Source: Bacteroidota bacterium
GTDB lineage: Bacteria > Bacteroidota > Ignavibacteria > UBA10030
NCBI GenBank assembly: GCA_021813905.1
Contig: JAKAJH010000019.1
Location: forward strand, 1 to 51,530
Direction: 5' to 3'
Length of the DNA stretch: 51,530 bases
The notes under the pieces were generated by a model, which searched no databases, was not told the origin of the DNA, and saw only the letters and a list, made by a program, of their open reading frames with translations. Below, piece after piece: positions 16,287-26,156 of the stretch (the stretch's first letter is position 1; each line of letters opens with the position of its first letter). Made by a program: the position numbers and the translations under genes.

Positions 16287-17060
16287 ATGACGATGCGACA
16301 CGAACTTGCGCGCGTCATCACCTCCCGCGAAGTCGCTCGGGGAATCATTCGCCTTGCGGTGCGTTCGCCGCTGATCGCGGCAACGGCTCTTCCGGGGCAG
16401 TTCGTCAACGTACGCGTCGATCATCGGAGTTTGTACCCCCTGCTTCGTCGTCCCTTCAGCGTTTCGCGCACCGACGGAGAGGTCTGTGAGTTGCTCTTCA
16501 ACGTCGTCGGCCCTGGCACCGAACGACTCGCCGCGAAGCGTGCGGACGACACCATTGACATGATCGGACCGCTGGGCAAGCCGTTCTGTCTCGATCATGA
16601 AATCGGCACGGCGGTCATCGTTGCGGGGGGACTGGGAGTGGCGCCGTTTCCGTTCCTGACAGCGGCGCTTGAGAAGAAGGGTGCCCGCATCCTCACGCTT
16701 CTGGGCGCCCGAACCCGTGCCATGGTTATCCGTGATCATCTGACAGATGTGCGCGTGGCGACGGATGACGGAAGCGAAGGTCTCAAAGGAACAGTGGTTG
16801 ACCTGTTGGAACGGACGCTCAGTGGCGGACAGACGCCGAATCCAAAGATCTTTGGCTGCGGTCCGACGCCGATGCTGCGGGCGCTCTCAGCCGTTGCGGC
16901 TGCGCGCGACATCCCGTGCGAGCTTTCATTGGAAGGATCGATGGCGTGCGGTGTGGGGCTCTGTCAGGGATGTCCCGTCGAGCGAACCGCCGGCGGCAGG
17001 AAGTACGCGCTGGTGTGTACGGACGGTCCGACTTTTGAATCGACGGAGATCACCCTGTGA
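16287..17060 (+). CDS. pyrK: Dihydroorotate dehydrogenase B electron transfer subunit
   Basis: A 257-residue ferredoxin-reductase-type flavoprotein that passes electrons from PyrD's FMN to NAD+. The FAD-binding RRPFSVS lies near residue 50, the nucleotide-binding GGLGVAPFPFL near 113, and a C-terminal [2Fe-2S] site uses four Cys (ACGVGLCQGC and a later ALVC). It starts one base after the TPR gene stop and overlaps pyrD by GTGA. The pairing with a class 1B PyrD is the standard arrangement. Confidence 0.95.
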   Translation: MTMRHELARVITSREVARGIIRLAVRSPLIAATALPGQFVNVRVDHRSLYPLLRRPFSVSRTDGEVCELLFNVVGPGTERLAAKRADDTIDMIGPLGKPFCLDHEIGTAVIVAGGLGVAPFPFLTAALEKKGARILTLLGARTRAMVIRDHLTDVRVATDDGSEGLKGTVVDLLERTLSGGQTPNPKIFGCGPTPMLRALSAVAAARDIPCELSLEGSMACGVGLCQGCPVERTAGGRKYALVCTDGPTFESTEITL

Positions 17061-18022
17061 GTGCGACGGCCGAACCTGCGGTGAAGACCTCCTTCCGCAT
17101 CCGGGATGTGGAATTCCGGAATCGCGTGTTCGTCGCGTCGGGGACGTTCGGCTACGGGGATGAGACGCGCGACCTGATCGACATCTCCCGCCTGGGCGGG
17201 ATCTTCACCAAGTCGCTCTCCTGGAAAGCGCGCGACGGAAATCCGCCGGGCCGGATCGTCGAGACAGCGGGCGGCATGCTGAACTCGATCGGGCTCGCGA
17301 ACATCGGCGTGCATCGGTTCATCGAAGAGAAACTCCCGAAACTACGCACCTGCGGAACGGCGGTCATCGCCAACATCGCCGCAAGCTCCGTGGATGAATA
17401 TGCGGATGTGCTGCGATTGCTCGAGGAGCAGGAGGGGATCGCGGGCTACGAGATCAATGTCTCCTGCCCGAACGTCAAGGAGGGGGGACTCAATTTCGGT
17501 ACGTCGTGCGAACGGACGGGGGAAATCACTCGCCGCCTGCGGCCGCTGACCAATCGTCCCCTCATTGTCAAACTGACCCCGAACGTTACCCATGTCTCGG
17601 AGTTCGCCCGCACCGTCGAAGGCGAAGGTGCTGACGCCATCTCGCTCATTAACACGCTGATCGGCATGTCCGTTGACGTGCGTACGCGCCGGCCTCGGCT
17701 CTCCACAGTGACCGGCGGTCTCTCCGGGCCGGCGATCAAGCCGGTCGCTCTCGCCAAGGTGTACGAAGCCGCACGAGCGGTTGCGATCCCGGTCTTCGGC
17801 GTCGGCGGGATCACGTCGGCGGAGGACGCGATCGAATTCCTCCTGGTCGGTGCGACGGCTGTCCAGGTAGGGACCATGAACTTTGTCGACCCCGGCATCT
17901 CCGCGACGATCGCCGCCGACATGGCGACGTTCGCCCGTGCGCAGGGAGTGCGGGACATGAACGAGTTTGTGGGCGCGGTGCGTGCCAATCCGGACGCCTC
18001 GGTGATCCAGTCCTGGTTGTGA
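17057..18022 (+). CDS. pyrD: Dihydroorotate dehydrogenase, class 1B catalytic subunit
   Basis: A 321-residue TIM-barrel FMN enzyme oxidising dihydroorotate to orotate in pyrimidine synthesis. The active-site Cys typical of class 1 enzymes is Cys137 in NVSCPNV. FMN- and substrate-binding segments include ASGTFGYG, KSLSWKARDGNPPGRI, IVKLTPN, NTLIGMS and GVGGITS. The GTG start overlaps the pyrK stop. Class 1B needs PyrK, which is present. Confidence 0.97.
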   Translation: MSATAEPAVKTSFRIRDVEFRNRVFVASGTFGYGDETRDLIDISRLGGIFTKSLSWKARDGNPPGRIVETAGGMLNSIGLANIGVHRFIEEKLPKLRTCGTAVIANIAASSVDEYADVLRLLEEQEGIAGYEINVSCPNVKEGGLNFGTSCERTGEITRRLRPLTNRPLIVKLTPNVTHVSEFARTVEGEGADAISLINTLIGMSVDVRTRRPRLSTVTGGLSGPAIKPVALAKVYEAARAVAIPVFGVGGITSAEDAIEFLLVGATAVQVGTMNFVDPGISATIAADMATFARAQGVRDMNEFVGAVRANPDASVIQSWL

Positions 18023-18035
18023 ACCCCGCGATGGT

Positions 18036-19364
18036 ATGCGCTCTCCGATGAACCGCCCCATGACCTACCGTGAGGCCGTTGCGTTCCTGTATGGCCTTCA
18101 AACCTTCGGAATGAAATTCGGACTCACCGGCATCCGGCGACTGCTCCGGGAACTGGGGAATCCGCACGAACAGTTTCCGGCGATCCATATCGCCGGTTCC
18201 AACGGCAAAGGCTCTGTCGCTTCGATGCTGGCCGCTATCCTCACCGCCGCGGGATACCGGACGGGCCTGTATACCTCTCCGCATCTCATGCGCGTCAACG
18301 AACGCATCCGCATTGACGGATGTCCGATTCCGTCGGGCGCACTCACGCGGCTGGTTCAACGCGCCGCGCCGACGGTTCGCGTGCGGCACGCAACTTTCTT
18401 TGAAACAATGACCGCGGTGGCGTTTCGGTACTTTGCGGATGCGAATGTCGACATCGCGGTGATCGAAACGGGACTGGGCGGACGGTTGGACGCCACGAAT
18501 GTGCTGCGCCCCCTGGTGTCGGTAATCACGTCCATCGATCTCGAACACACTCAGATCCTCGGCTCCACGCTTTCCCGCATTGCGCGGGAAAAAGGCGGGA
18601 TCATCAAACCGGGAATTCCGTGCGTGACCGGATCGCTCGCGGCGGGGCCGGCGCGGACCATTCGACGCATCGCCCGGTCGCTGGAAGCGCCGCTGATCGA
18701 GGTCGCGAATCCCCGATGGAACATCCGGGAGAGCAGTCTGACGGGCTTCCGGGGCGACGTGCGAATCGGAAGAGCGGTTTGGAGCGATCTGTGCGTGTCT
18801 CTGTCGGGTCCGCATCAGTCCTCCAATGCGGCGATCGCGTTGCAGACCGTGCAGGTGCTCCGTGCCGCAGGGGATGTCAAAATCCCGGATCGGGCGGTGC
18901 GAACCGGTCTGGCGGGTGTAGAAAAACTCAGCGGATTGCACGGACGGCTCGAACGTGTTCGACGACGCCCGTTCATTGTGGCTGATGTTGCGCACAATCC
19001 GGCGGCCATGCGTGCGCTGGCGAGCGCTGCGGAAACCTTTGGCCTCCGTCCGGCGTTTGTTATGATGGGTGTCATGAAAGACAAGGCGTATGTCCCGATG
19101 ATTGAGGTGCTTGCGCCGGTGACGGGCAAAGCGTTTGTGGTCACCGCGAGGACATCTCGCTCACGTGATGCGGGGGATCTCCGCCGTGTATTTGCCCGTC
19201 TGCAGGTTCCGGTTGAGTCGTTCGCGACCGTGCGGGAAGGGTTGCGTGCGGTGCTGCGTGAAGTGCCCCGGGGAAGATGTGTGCTCATCACCGGTTCTCA
19301 CTTCGTCGTCGGCGAAGCCCTCGCCGAGCTCACCCGGAAAATCTACTTGACAATAAATCAATAA
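18036..19364 (+). CDS. folC: Folylpolyglutamate synthase / dihydrofolate synthase
   Basis: A 442-residue Mur-ligase-type enzyme that adds glutamate to (dihydro)folates using ATP. The P-loop reads GSNGKGSVA; the folate-site TSPHLMRVNERI follows, then ETGLGGRLDATN with SIDLEHTQILG (metal and carbamylated-Lys region). The C-terminal domain has DVAHNPAAM and GVMKDKAY. ATG 18036 is used; internal ATGs at 18048 and 18060 are equally plausible because no strong ribosome site is visible. The last codons overlap the -35 of the rho promoter. Confidence 0.95.
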   Translation: MRSPMNRPMTYREAVAFLYGLQTFGMKFGLTGIRRLLRELGNPHEQFPAIHIAGSNGKGSVASMLAAILTAAGYRTGLYTSPHLMRVNERIRIDGCPIPSGALTRLVQRAAPTVRVRHATFFETMTAVAFRYFADANVDIAVIETGLGGRLDATNVLRPLVSVITSIDLEHTQILGSTLSRIAREKGGIIKPGIPCVTGSLAAGPARTIRRIARSLEAPLIEVANPRWNIRESSLTGFRGDVRIGRAVWSDLCVSLSGPHQSSNAAIALQTVQVLRAAGDVKIPDRAVRTGLAGVEKLSGLHGRLERVRRRPFIVADVAHNPAAMRALASAAETFGLRPAFVMMGVMKDKAYVPMIEVLAPVTGKAFVVTARTSRSRDAGDLRRVFARLQVPVESFATVREGLRAVLREVPRGRCVLITGSHFVVGEALAELTRKIYLTINQ

Positions 19365-19375
19365 TGGACTATCAT
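19347..19375 (+). promoter_or_regulatory. Promoter of rho
   Basis: A perfect consensus -35 TTGACA (19347-19352), 17 bases, then TATCAT (19370-19375). The -35 lies inside the end of folC. The predicted start near 19382 gives a 5' UTR of about 149 bases. Confidence 0.8.
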
Positions 19376-19381
19376 GCATTT

Positions 19382-19530
19382 AAGGGACGGCAGTTCTAAT
19401 CGAGTATTTTCCATCCGGTACACTCCAAACATCTGATTTGCATCCAATCCTGTCGCGGTTCACGATTGCTTCGTGAGTGGTTCGTCTCTTTCGCGCTTCT
19501 CTTTTTCCTTTCATGTAAGGTCTCACTTCC
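19382..19530 (+). promoter_or_regulatory. Pyrimidine-rich, G-poor leader of rho mRNA (possible autoregulatory rut region)
   Basis: The untranslated leader is visibly rich in C and T with few G (for example 19415-19460 and 19484-19530, the latter containing TCTCTTTCGCGCTTCTC and TTTTTCC). Rho binds unstructured C-rich RNA, and rho leaders are known sites of autoregulation in several bacteria. No intrinsic terminator is seen. A weak TAAGG (19516) could serve as ribosome site. Regulatory role is inference. Confidence 0.45.
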
Positions 19531-20784
<1,254 letters not shown>

Positions 20785-20814
20785 CCGGCTCCGGCTGCCC
20801 GCGTCGCCTGACCT

Positions 20815-20851
20815 GCTCCCCGTGTCGATCCACTCCTGCCCGGCGGGGAGC
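20815..20851 (+). repeat. Inverted repeat downstream of rho
   Basis: GCTCCCCG (20815-20822) and CGGGGAGC (20844-20851) are perfectly complementary with a 21-base loop. It follows the rho stop by 30 bases and has no U-tract. It may stabilise or end the rho transcript. Confidence 0.4.
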
Positions 20852-20910
20852 GCCAACTGTCGTATGGCCGCTGTGCCGCACACGAACCCTCATCTATTCC
20901 GGTGAAGACC

Positions 20911-22086
20911 ATGAACGACGCCGTCATTGTCAGCGCCTGCCGCACTCCTGTTGGATCATTCCTCGGAACGCTTGCTTCGGTTCCTGCTCCCCGCTTGGGA
21001 GCCGTGGTGATCGCAGAGGCGGTTCGCCGCGCAGGTATCGATCCTTCCATCGTCAACGAAGTGATCATGGGCAACGTGCTGACCGCGGGCGAGGGACAGG
21101 CACCGGCTCGGCAGGCGGCCCTGTTTGCCGGCTTGCCTGAGTCCGTGGAATGCCTCACCGTGAACAAGGTCTGCGGCTCCGGACTGAAAGCGGTCATGCT
21201 GGCGGCGCAGGCGATCCAGCTCGGCGACGCGGACGTGATCGTGGCCGGCGGTATGGAAAGCATGTCGAACGTTCCGTTCCTCCTGGACCGAGCGCGGACC
21301 GGCTACCGCATGGGGCACGGGCAGCTCGTGGACGCCATGATCCGGGACGGACTGTGGGATGTCTACAACGATTTCCACATGGGGAATGCGGCCGAGCTCT
21401 GCGCGAAGGAATGCGCGATCCCGCGCGACGCGCAGGACGCGTTCGCAGTGATGAGCTACAAACGTGCGCAAGCCGCGTGGGCCGAAGGGCGTTTCACGGA
21501 AGAGATCGTGCCCGTATCGGTCAAGACCCGCCAGGGGGATGAGCTCGTCACCAAAGACGAAGAGCCGTTCAAGACGAACTTTGACAAGATCGCGACATTG
21601 AAGCCGGCATTCCTGAAGGACGGCACCGTTACGGCCGCCAACGCGTCCAAGATCAACGACGGAGCCGCCGCGGTGCTCGTCATGTCCGCCGGTCGGGCAA
21701 AAGAACTTGGTCTGACCCCGCTGGCCCGGATCGTCGGATTCGCGTCCTCCGCGAAGAAGCCGGAATGGTTCACGACCGCCCCCGCCGACGTGATCGCCAA
21801 GACCCTCCAGCGCGCACACCTCTCGCTTGACGACATCGATCTGTTCGAGGTCAACGAGGCGTTCGCCGTTGTGACGCTTGCGGTCAACAAGTTGCTCAGC
21901 CTGGATCCGGAGCGTGTCAACGTCAACGGCGGCGCGGTTGCGCTGGGTCATCCGATCGGCGCCAGCGGTGCCCGCATCCTGGTGACACTGCTGCATGCCC
22001 TTCGTCAGCGCAAGCGGACGCGCGGACTCGCCACGCTCTGCATCGGCGGCGGTGAGGCGGCCGGCATGATCGTGGAGCGGTCATAA
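20911..22086 (+). CDS. Acetyl-CoA acetyltransferase (thiolase)
   Basis: A 391-residue thiolase II-type enzyme catalysing condensation or thiolysis of acyl-CoA. The acyl-accepting nucleophile is Cys88 (NKVCGSG), the His is in GHPIGASG and the second Cys in [14 protein letters not shown] is also present. It is followed by a 3-hydroxyacyl-CoA dehydrogenase and an acyl-CoA dehydrogenase, so the trio probably serves short-chain fatty acid or butyrate-type metabolism. ATG 20911 is preferred to GTG 20902 because a GGTGA lies 5 bases before it. Confidence 0.95.
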   Translation: MNDAVIVSACRTPVGSFLGTLASVPAPRLGAVVIAEAVRRAGIDPSIVNEVIMGNVLTAGEGQAPARQAALFAGLPESVECLTVNKVCGSGLKAVMLAAQAIQLGDADVIVAGGMESMSNVPFLLDRARTGYRMGHGQLVDAMIRDGLWDVYNDFHMGNAAELCAKECAIPRDAQDAFAVMSYKRAQAAWAEGRFTEEIVPVSVKTRQGDELVTKDEEPFKTNFDKIATLKPAFLKDGTVTAANASKINDGAAAVLVMSAGRAKELGLTPLARIVGFASSAKKPEWFTTAPADVIAKTLQRAHLSLDDIDLFEVNEAFAVVTLAVNKLLSLDPERVNVNGGAVALGHPIGASGARILVTLLHALRQRKRTRGLATLCIGGGEAAGMIVERS

Positions 22087-22114
22087 CTTTCTGAACACCC
22101 GGAGAACAGCACGT

Positions 22115-22990
22115 ATGGGCGACATCCGAACAATAGTCGTCGTCGGCTCAGGGACGATGGGCAACGGCATCGCGCACGTCTTTGCGCAATACGGATTGAC
22201 CGTGCGCCTGAATGACCTGTCCGACGAACTGCTGAAGCGCGCGCTCGGAACGATCACCTCCAATCTTGACCGGCAGGTGAAGAAAGGGACGCTGACGGAG
22301 GATCAGAAGCGCGAGACGCTTTCCCGGATCATGCCGACGACCCGTCTCGTCGAGGCGTGCGCGGACGCGGATCTGGTGGTGGAGGCGGCCACCGAGAATG
22401 AGACCGTCAAGATGGAACTCTTTCGCACGCTCGATACTTCCACCCCGGCGCATTGCATTCTGGCGTCCAACACTTCCTCCATCTCCATTACGGCGCTGGC
22501 CGCGGTGACGAAACGGCCGGATCGGGTGATCGGCATGCACTTCATGAACCCGGTCCCGGTGATGAAGCTGGTGGAGGTCATCCGCGGGCTTTCGACGTCG
22601 CAGGACACGTTCGAGCTCGTGCGCAGCACCGCCCAGCGGCTGGAGAAAGTCGCGGTCGAGGTGAACGACTATCCGGGATTCGTGTCGAACCGTGTGCTGC
22701 TGCCGATGCTGAATGAGGCGATGTACGCCGTGATGGAGGGCGTCGCCACGCCGGAGGCGATCGACACGGTGATGAAGCTGGGGATGAATCATCCGATGGG
22801 GCCGCTGCAGCTGGCGGACTTCATCGGTCTGGACGTGTGTCTTTCGATCATGGAAGTGCTTTACAACGGCTTCGGCGATTCGAAATATCGTCCCTGTCCG
22901 CTGCTGAAGAAAATGGTTGCGGCGGGGCACCTCGGCCGAAAATCGGGCCGCGGATTCTACGACTACTCCAGCCCATCACCGGCGCGCTGA
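22115..22990 (+). CDS. 3-hydroxybutyryl-CoA dehydrogenase
   Basis: A 291-residue NAD-dependent enzyme oxidising (or forming) 3-hydroxyacyl-CoA. The Rossmann start reads [14 protein letters not shown]. The catalytic His is in HFMNPVP and the C-terminal domain has [14 protein letters not shown] and [16 protein letters not shown], which are family landmarks. It lies 28 bases after the thiolase and 25 before the acyl-CoA dehydrogenase on the same strand, consistent with an operon. Confidence 0.96.
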   Translation: MGDIRTIVVVGSGTMGNGIAHVFAQYGLTVRLNDLSDELLKRALGTITSNLDRQVKKGTLTEDQKRETLSRIMPTTRLVEACADADLVVEAATENETVKMELFRTLDTSTPAHCILASNTSSISITALAAVTKRPDRVIGMHFMNPVPVMKLVEVIRGLSTSQDTFELVRSTAQRLEKVAVEVNDYPGFVSNRVLLPMLNEAMYAVMEGVATPEAIDTVMKLGMNHPMGPLQLADFIGLDVCLSIMEVLYNGFGDSKYRPCPLLKKMVAAGHLGRKSGRGFYDYSSPSPAR

Positions 22991-23015
22991 CGCGTCTCAC
23001 AGGAGGCTCTGCACG

Positions 23016-24158
23016 ATGGATTTTCAACTCACCGAAACACACATGATGATCCGCGACATGGCGCGGAAGTTCGCCGACGAGGAACTCGCACCGTCGGCCG
23101 ATGTACGGGATGAACGCGAGGAGTTTCCCGCCGAGCAGGTGCGGCGCATGGGCGAGCTGGGAATGCTCGGCATGATGGTCTCCGAAAAGTACGAGGGGGC
23201 GGCACTGGATACGCTGTCGTACGTGCTGGCGGAAGAAGAAGTATCCCGGGTCGATGCATCGGCCGGCGTGATCATGTCGGTCAACAACTCGCTGGTGTGC
23301 TGGGGGCTGGAGCAGTTCGGCAGCGACGAGCAGAAGGATCGGTATCTGGCGGATCTGGCGACGGGCCGGAAGCTGGGCGCCTTCGCGCTGTCAGAGCCCG
23401 AAGCCGGAAGCGATGCCACGAATCAGCGCACGACCGCTCGTCGGGATGGCGATGGGTACGTCCTCAACGGGACGAAGAATTTCATCACGAACGGTGCGCA
23501 CGCGGACGTGACGTTGGTGATGGCGGCCACCGATCGCGAGAAAGGCGCACGGGGTGTCTCCACCTTCATCGTGGAGAAGGGTACGCCGGGATTCGCGGTG
23601 GCAAAGAAGGAACGGAAGCTCGGTATTCGAAGCTCCGACACGGTGTCCCTGGCATTTCAGGATTGCCGGGTGCCGGCGGCGAACCGGATCGGAGACGAAG
23701 GCTTCGGCATGAAGTTCGCACTGAAGACGCTGGATGGCGGGCGCATCGGTATTGCCGCGCAGGCGCTCGGGATCGCGCAGGCCAGCCTTGACGCGTCCAT
23801 CCGATACAGCAAGGAGCGGAAAGCATTCGACAAGCCGATCGCGGATCTGCAGGGCATTCAGTTCAAGTTGGCGGAAATGGCGACGGATATTCAGGCCGCC
23901 CGCGCGATGATCTGGCATGCCGCCTGGCTGAAGGACCAGGGACAGCCGTACGGTCCGGCGGCCGCCATGGCCAAACTGATGGCGTCGCGGGTGGCGGTCC
24001 ATGCCGCCCTCGAGGCGATCCAAATCCATGGCGGATACGGATACATCCGGGAGTACAAAGTGGAGCGGTTCCTGCGCGACGCGAAGATCACGGAGATCTA
24101 TGAGGGGACGTCGGAGATCCAGAAGATCGTGATCGCGCGGTCGTTGTTGCACGAGTAG
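23016..24158 (+). CDS. Acyl-CoA dehydrogenase (short-chain/butyryl-CoA type)
   Basis: A 380-residue FAD enzyme introducing the alpha-beta double bond into acyl-CoA. The signature ALSEPEAGSDA lies in the middle of the chain, followed by NGTKNFITNG and the FAD-binding QIHGGYGYIREYKVERFLRDAKI. The catalytic Glu is in IYEGTSEIQ near the C-terminus, as in short-chain enzymes. An AGGAGG site precedes ATG 23016. Electron-transfer flavoprotein genes are not in the window. A bidirectional terminator follows. Confidence 0.96.
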   Translation: MDFQLTETHMMIRDMARKFADEELAPSADVRDEREEFPAEQVRRMGELGMLGMMVSEKYEGAALDTLSYVLAEEEVSRVDASAGVIMSVNNSLVCWGLEQFGSDEQKDRYLADLATGRKLGAFALSEPEAGSDATNQRTTARRDGDGYVLNGTKNFITNGAHADVTLVMAATDREKGARGVSTFIVEKGTPGFAVAKKERKLGIRSSDTVSLAFQDCRVPAANRIGDEGFGMKFALKTLDGGRIGIAAQALGIAQASLDASIRYSKERKAFDKPIADLQGIQFKLAEMATDIQAARAMIWHAAWLKDQGQPYGPAAAMAKLMASRVAVHAALEAIQIHGGYGYIREYKVERFLRDAKITEIYEGTSEIQKIVIARSLLHE

Positions 24159-24176
24159 CAGCAGCTGCGGTCCATG

Positions 24177-24206
24177 AAAAAAGGCGATCCTCGGATCGCC
24201 TTTTCT
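24177..24206. terminator. Bidirectional intrinsic terminator
   Basis: GGCGATC (24183-24189), loop CTCG, then GATCGCC (24194-24200). It is flanked by six A on the left and TTTT on the right. It serves the convergent acyl-CoA dehydrogenase and panD genes. Confidence 0.92.
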
Positions 24207-24227
24207 TTTCTCCGGAGGGAGGGACGC

Positions 24228-24605
24228 TCAGCAGCCGTCAGTATCCCGCATTTCGGCGGTCTCTCTCAGGTACTTCATGAACCGGTTCTGCTTGTCGACG
24301 AGGATGTTGAGCGGCTTCCGGGCATGCTCCGCGAGATGGAAGGCCATGATGATGACTTCGTCGCCGGCATGGATCAGGTGGGATGCGGCGCCGTTCATCG
24401 CGATGATGCCTGAATCGCGCGGCCCCCGGATGACGTACGTCTCCAGCCGCTGGCCGTTGGTGTTGTCCACGACCAGCACCTTTTCGTATTCAGCGATGTC
24501 CGCCTTCTCCATCAGGGCCTCATCGATGGTGATGGAGCCGACGTAGTGCAGGTTGGCTTCGGTGACGGTCGCCTTGTGGATTTTTGATCGCAGGAAGACG
24601 CGCAT
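24228..24605 (-). CDS. panD: Aspartate 1-decarboxylase
   Basis: A 125-residue pyruvoyl-dependent enzyme making beta-alanine for pantothenate and CoA. The self-cleavage site is Gly24-Ser25 in HYVGSITID, which yields the pyruvoyl group. [11 protein letters not shown], the catalytic Tyr ([11 protein letters not shown]) and NGAASHL are conserved. ATG 24605 gives the canonical N-terminus [10 protein letters not shown]; a longer frame upstream is not needed. A short acidic C-terminal tail ends in Cys. Confidence 0.97.
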   Translation of the reverse strand: MRVFLRSKIHKATVTEANLHYVGSITIDEALMEKADIAEYEKVLVVDNTNGQRLETYVIRGPRDSGIIAMNGAASHLIHAGDEVIIMAFHLAEHARKPLNILVDKQNRFMKYLRETAEMRDTDGC

Positions 24606-24633
24606 ACGCTGGGATGCTCCGTGATTCAGCGGA

Positions 24634-24662
24634 ATAATACGGTGAAGTCCGCTGAGTTGCAA
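24634..24662 (-). promoter_or_regulatory. Promoter of panD
   Basis: On the minus strand TTGCAA (24657-24662), 17 bases, TATTAT (complement of 24634-24639). The predicted leader is about 22 bases with a CGGAG site. It is back-to-back with the lemA promoter: the two -35 boxes lie 11 bases apart. Confidence 0.7.
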
Positions 24663-24673
24663 AGCAGCGGACA

Positions 24674-24702
24674 TTGTTTTTCGGTCGAAGTTTTGGTACT
24701 AT
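24674..24702 (+). promoter_or_regulatory. Promoter of lemA-TPM operon
   Basis: TTGTTT (24674-24679), 17 bases, TACTAT (24697-24702). Start near 24709, about 75 bases before the lemA ATG. Divergent from the panD promoter. Confidence 0.65.
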
Positions 24703-24783
24703 CGAACCATTCGCGTGCGGCCGGTGCCACGGTGGTGACCCGCTGTGCGCCGGGATCCGTTCCTCAACGCAGAAGGAGGCAGT

Positions 24784-25389
24784 ATGAGCAAGGGACTCAA
24801 AATCACGCTTGGCATTCTTGCGGCAATCGTCCTGCTGGCCGTGATGACCATCGGCTGGGCGGTCGGCACGTACAACAAACTTGTCCGAGCGGACGAGGGC
24901 GTGCGAGGCGCGTGGAGTCAGGTGGAGAACCAGTACCAACGCCGTTTCGATCTGATTCCGAACCTTGTCGAGACTGTCAAGGGATACGCAAAGCAGGAAC
25001 GGGAGGTACTCGAGAACGTCACGGCGGCCCGGGCCAGTGTCGGCCAGCTGAAGGTCACGCCGGAACTCATCCGGGATCCGCAGGCGTTCTCGCGATTCCA
25101 GCAGGCGCAGGATGGCCTTGGCTCCGCGCTGTCGCGGTTGCTCGTGGTCACGGAGAACTATCCGAACCTGAAATCCAACGAGAACTTCCTGACGCTGCAA
25201 TCCCAGTTGGAGGGGACGGAGAACCGCATCGCGGTCGAACGTCGGCGGTTCAATGAGACTGTTCAGGCGTACAACATTTCGATCCGCACGTTCCCCACGT
25301 CGATGATTGCGGGATTCGGGAATTTCCGGGAAGCGCAGTACTTCAAGTCCGCTGCCGGGGCCGAACAGGCGCCGCAGGTGAAGTTCTGA
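24784..25389 (+). CDS. LemA family protein
   Basis: A 201-residue protein with an N-terminal TM helix (residues 7-27) and a long helical LemA domain. The landmarks are TYNKLVRADEGVRGAWSQVE, YQRRFDLIPNLVETVKGY, and the later NRIAVERRRFNE and YNISIRTFPT. LemA proteins are membrane-anchored and of unclear biochemical role. They are commonly encoded with a TPM-domain protein, as here, where the next ATG overlaps the stop (TGATG). An AGAAGGAGG site precedes ATG 24784. Confidence 0.95.
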   Translation: MSKGLKITLGILAAIVLLAVMTIGWAVGTYNKLVRADEGVRGAWSQVENQYQRRFDLIPNLVETVKGYAKQEREVLENVTAARASVGQLKVTPELIRDPQAFSRFQQAQDGLGSALSRLLVVTENYPNLKSNENFLTLQSQLEGTENRIAVERRRFNETVQAYNISIRTFPTSMIAGFGNFREAQYFKSAAGAEQAPQVKF

Positions 25390-26111
25390 TGTTCGCCGTG
25401 CGGCTGAGCCGGCTCGTCGCGCTCGCGTCGGCCGTGCTTGTGCTGGCCGGACGCGCCGGGGCGCAGGCGCCGGTCCCGCCGATCGAATCGCCGGTTACGG
25501 ATTTCACGAACTCCCTCAGCTATGTCGAGTGGAGTGAACTGCAGAAGATGTTGGGGCGCTTTGAAGATACGTCCGCGGTGGCCGGCCGGGTAGTGATCGT
25601 GGCCGGGACGGGGCCGATGAAGGTGGATGAGTACGCCCGTCGCCTCTTTGACACGAATCGCATGGATACACTCGCCCGGGGGCGATCATTCCTGCTGCTT
25701 GTCGTTGCGGGAGACAATCGCGCAGCCATCCACGTGGGTACGGGCATCACCGGTGTTCTGAGCGGACCGGTCTGCGATCGTATCGTGGAGGAAGATGTCG
25801 TTCGCCGTCTTCGCTCGGAGACGGTGTTCTCCGGAGTTGTCGCCGGACTTGACGCGGCGATGAGCGCATTCAACGGGCGGCAACCGCGTGTGGAACCGGT
25901 GTCGATTGCGCCGACGGTCGCTCTTGTGCTTGTACTGGTGGTGGTGGGAGGGTATCTGCTCATTGTCCGGCCCGCGCTTCACGCCCGTCGCCGACAGATC
26001 GTCGGCCCGGGAGGAGAGCAGGACGACGCCGGCTGGGGATACCGTCCGCCGGCGAAGAAGAGCGATGGCGATTCCGACCGGACGTCGGGACCGTTGTCCG
26101 GATCGTGGTAG
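25389..26111 (+). CDS. TPM-domain exported protein (YgcG-like)
   Basis: A 240-residue protein: signal peptide (residues 1-25, cleavage near GAQA), a TPM domain of about 140 residues (VTDFTNSLSYVEWSELQKML, VAVHVGTGITGVLSGPVCDRIVEED-like segment), and one TM helix (residues about 176-195). The short basic, Gly-rich cytoplasmic tail lacks the usual long Gly-rich repeat. TPM domains have been linked to acid phosphatase activity and photosystem or membrane protein repair; the role of the bacterial membrane forms is not settled. It is translationally coupled to lemA. Confidence 0.88.
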   Translation: MFAVRLSRLVALASAVLVLAGRAGAQAPVPPIESPVTDFTNSLSYVEWSELQKMLGRFEDTSAVAGRVVIVAGTGPMKVDEYARRLFDTNRMDTLARGRSFLLLVVAGDNRAAIHVGTGITGVLSGPVCDRIVEEDVVRRLRSETVFSGVVAGLDAAMSAFNGRQPRVEPVSIAPTVALVLVLVVVGGYLLIVRPALHARRRQIVGPGGEQDDAGWGYRPPAKKSDGDSDRTSGPLSGSW

Positions 26112-26156
26112 TGGGGGGATGAATTGTTGTACGCGCCCGGGAGGCACGAGAATCAC

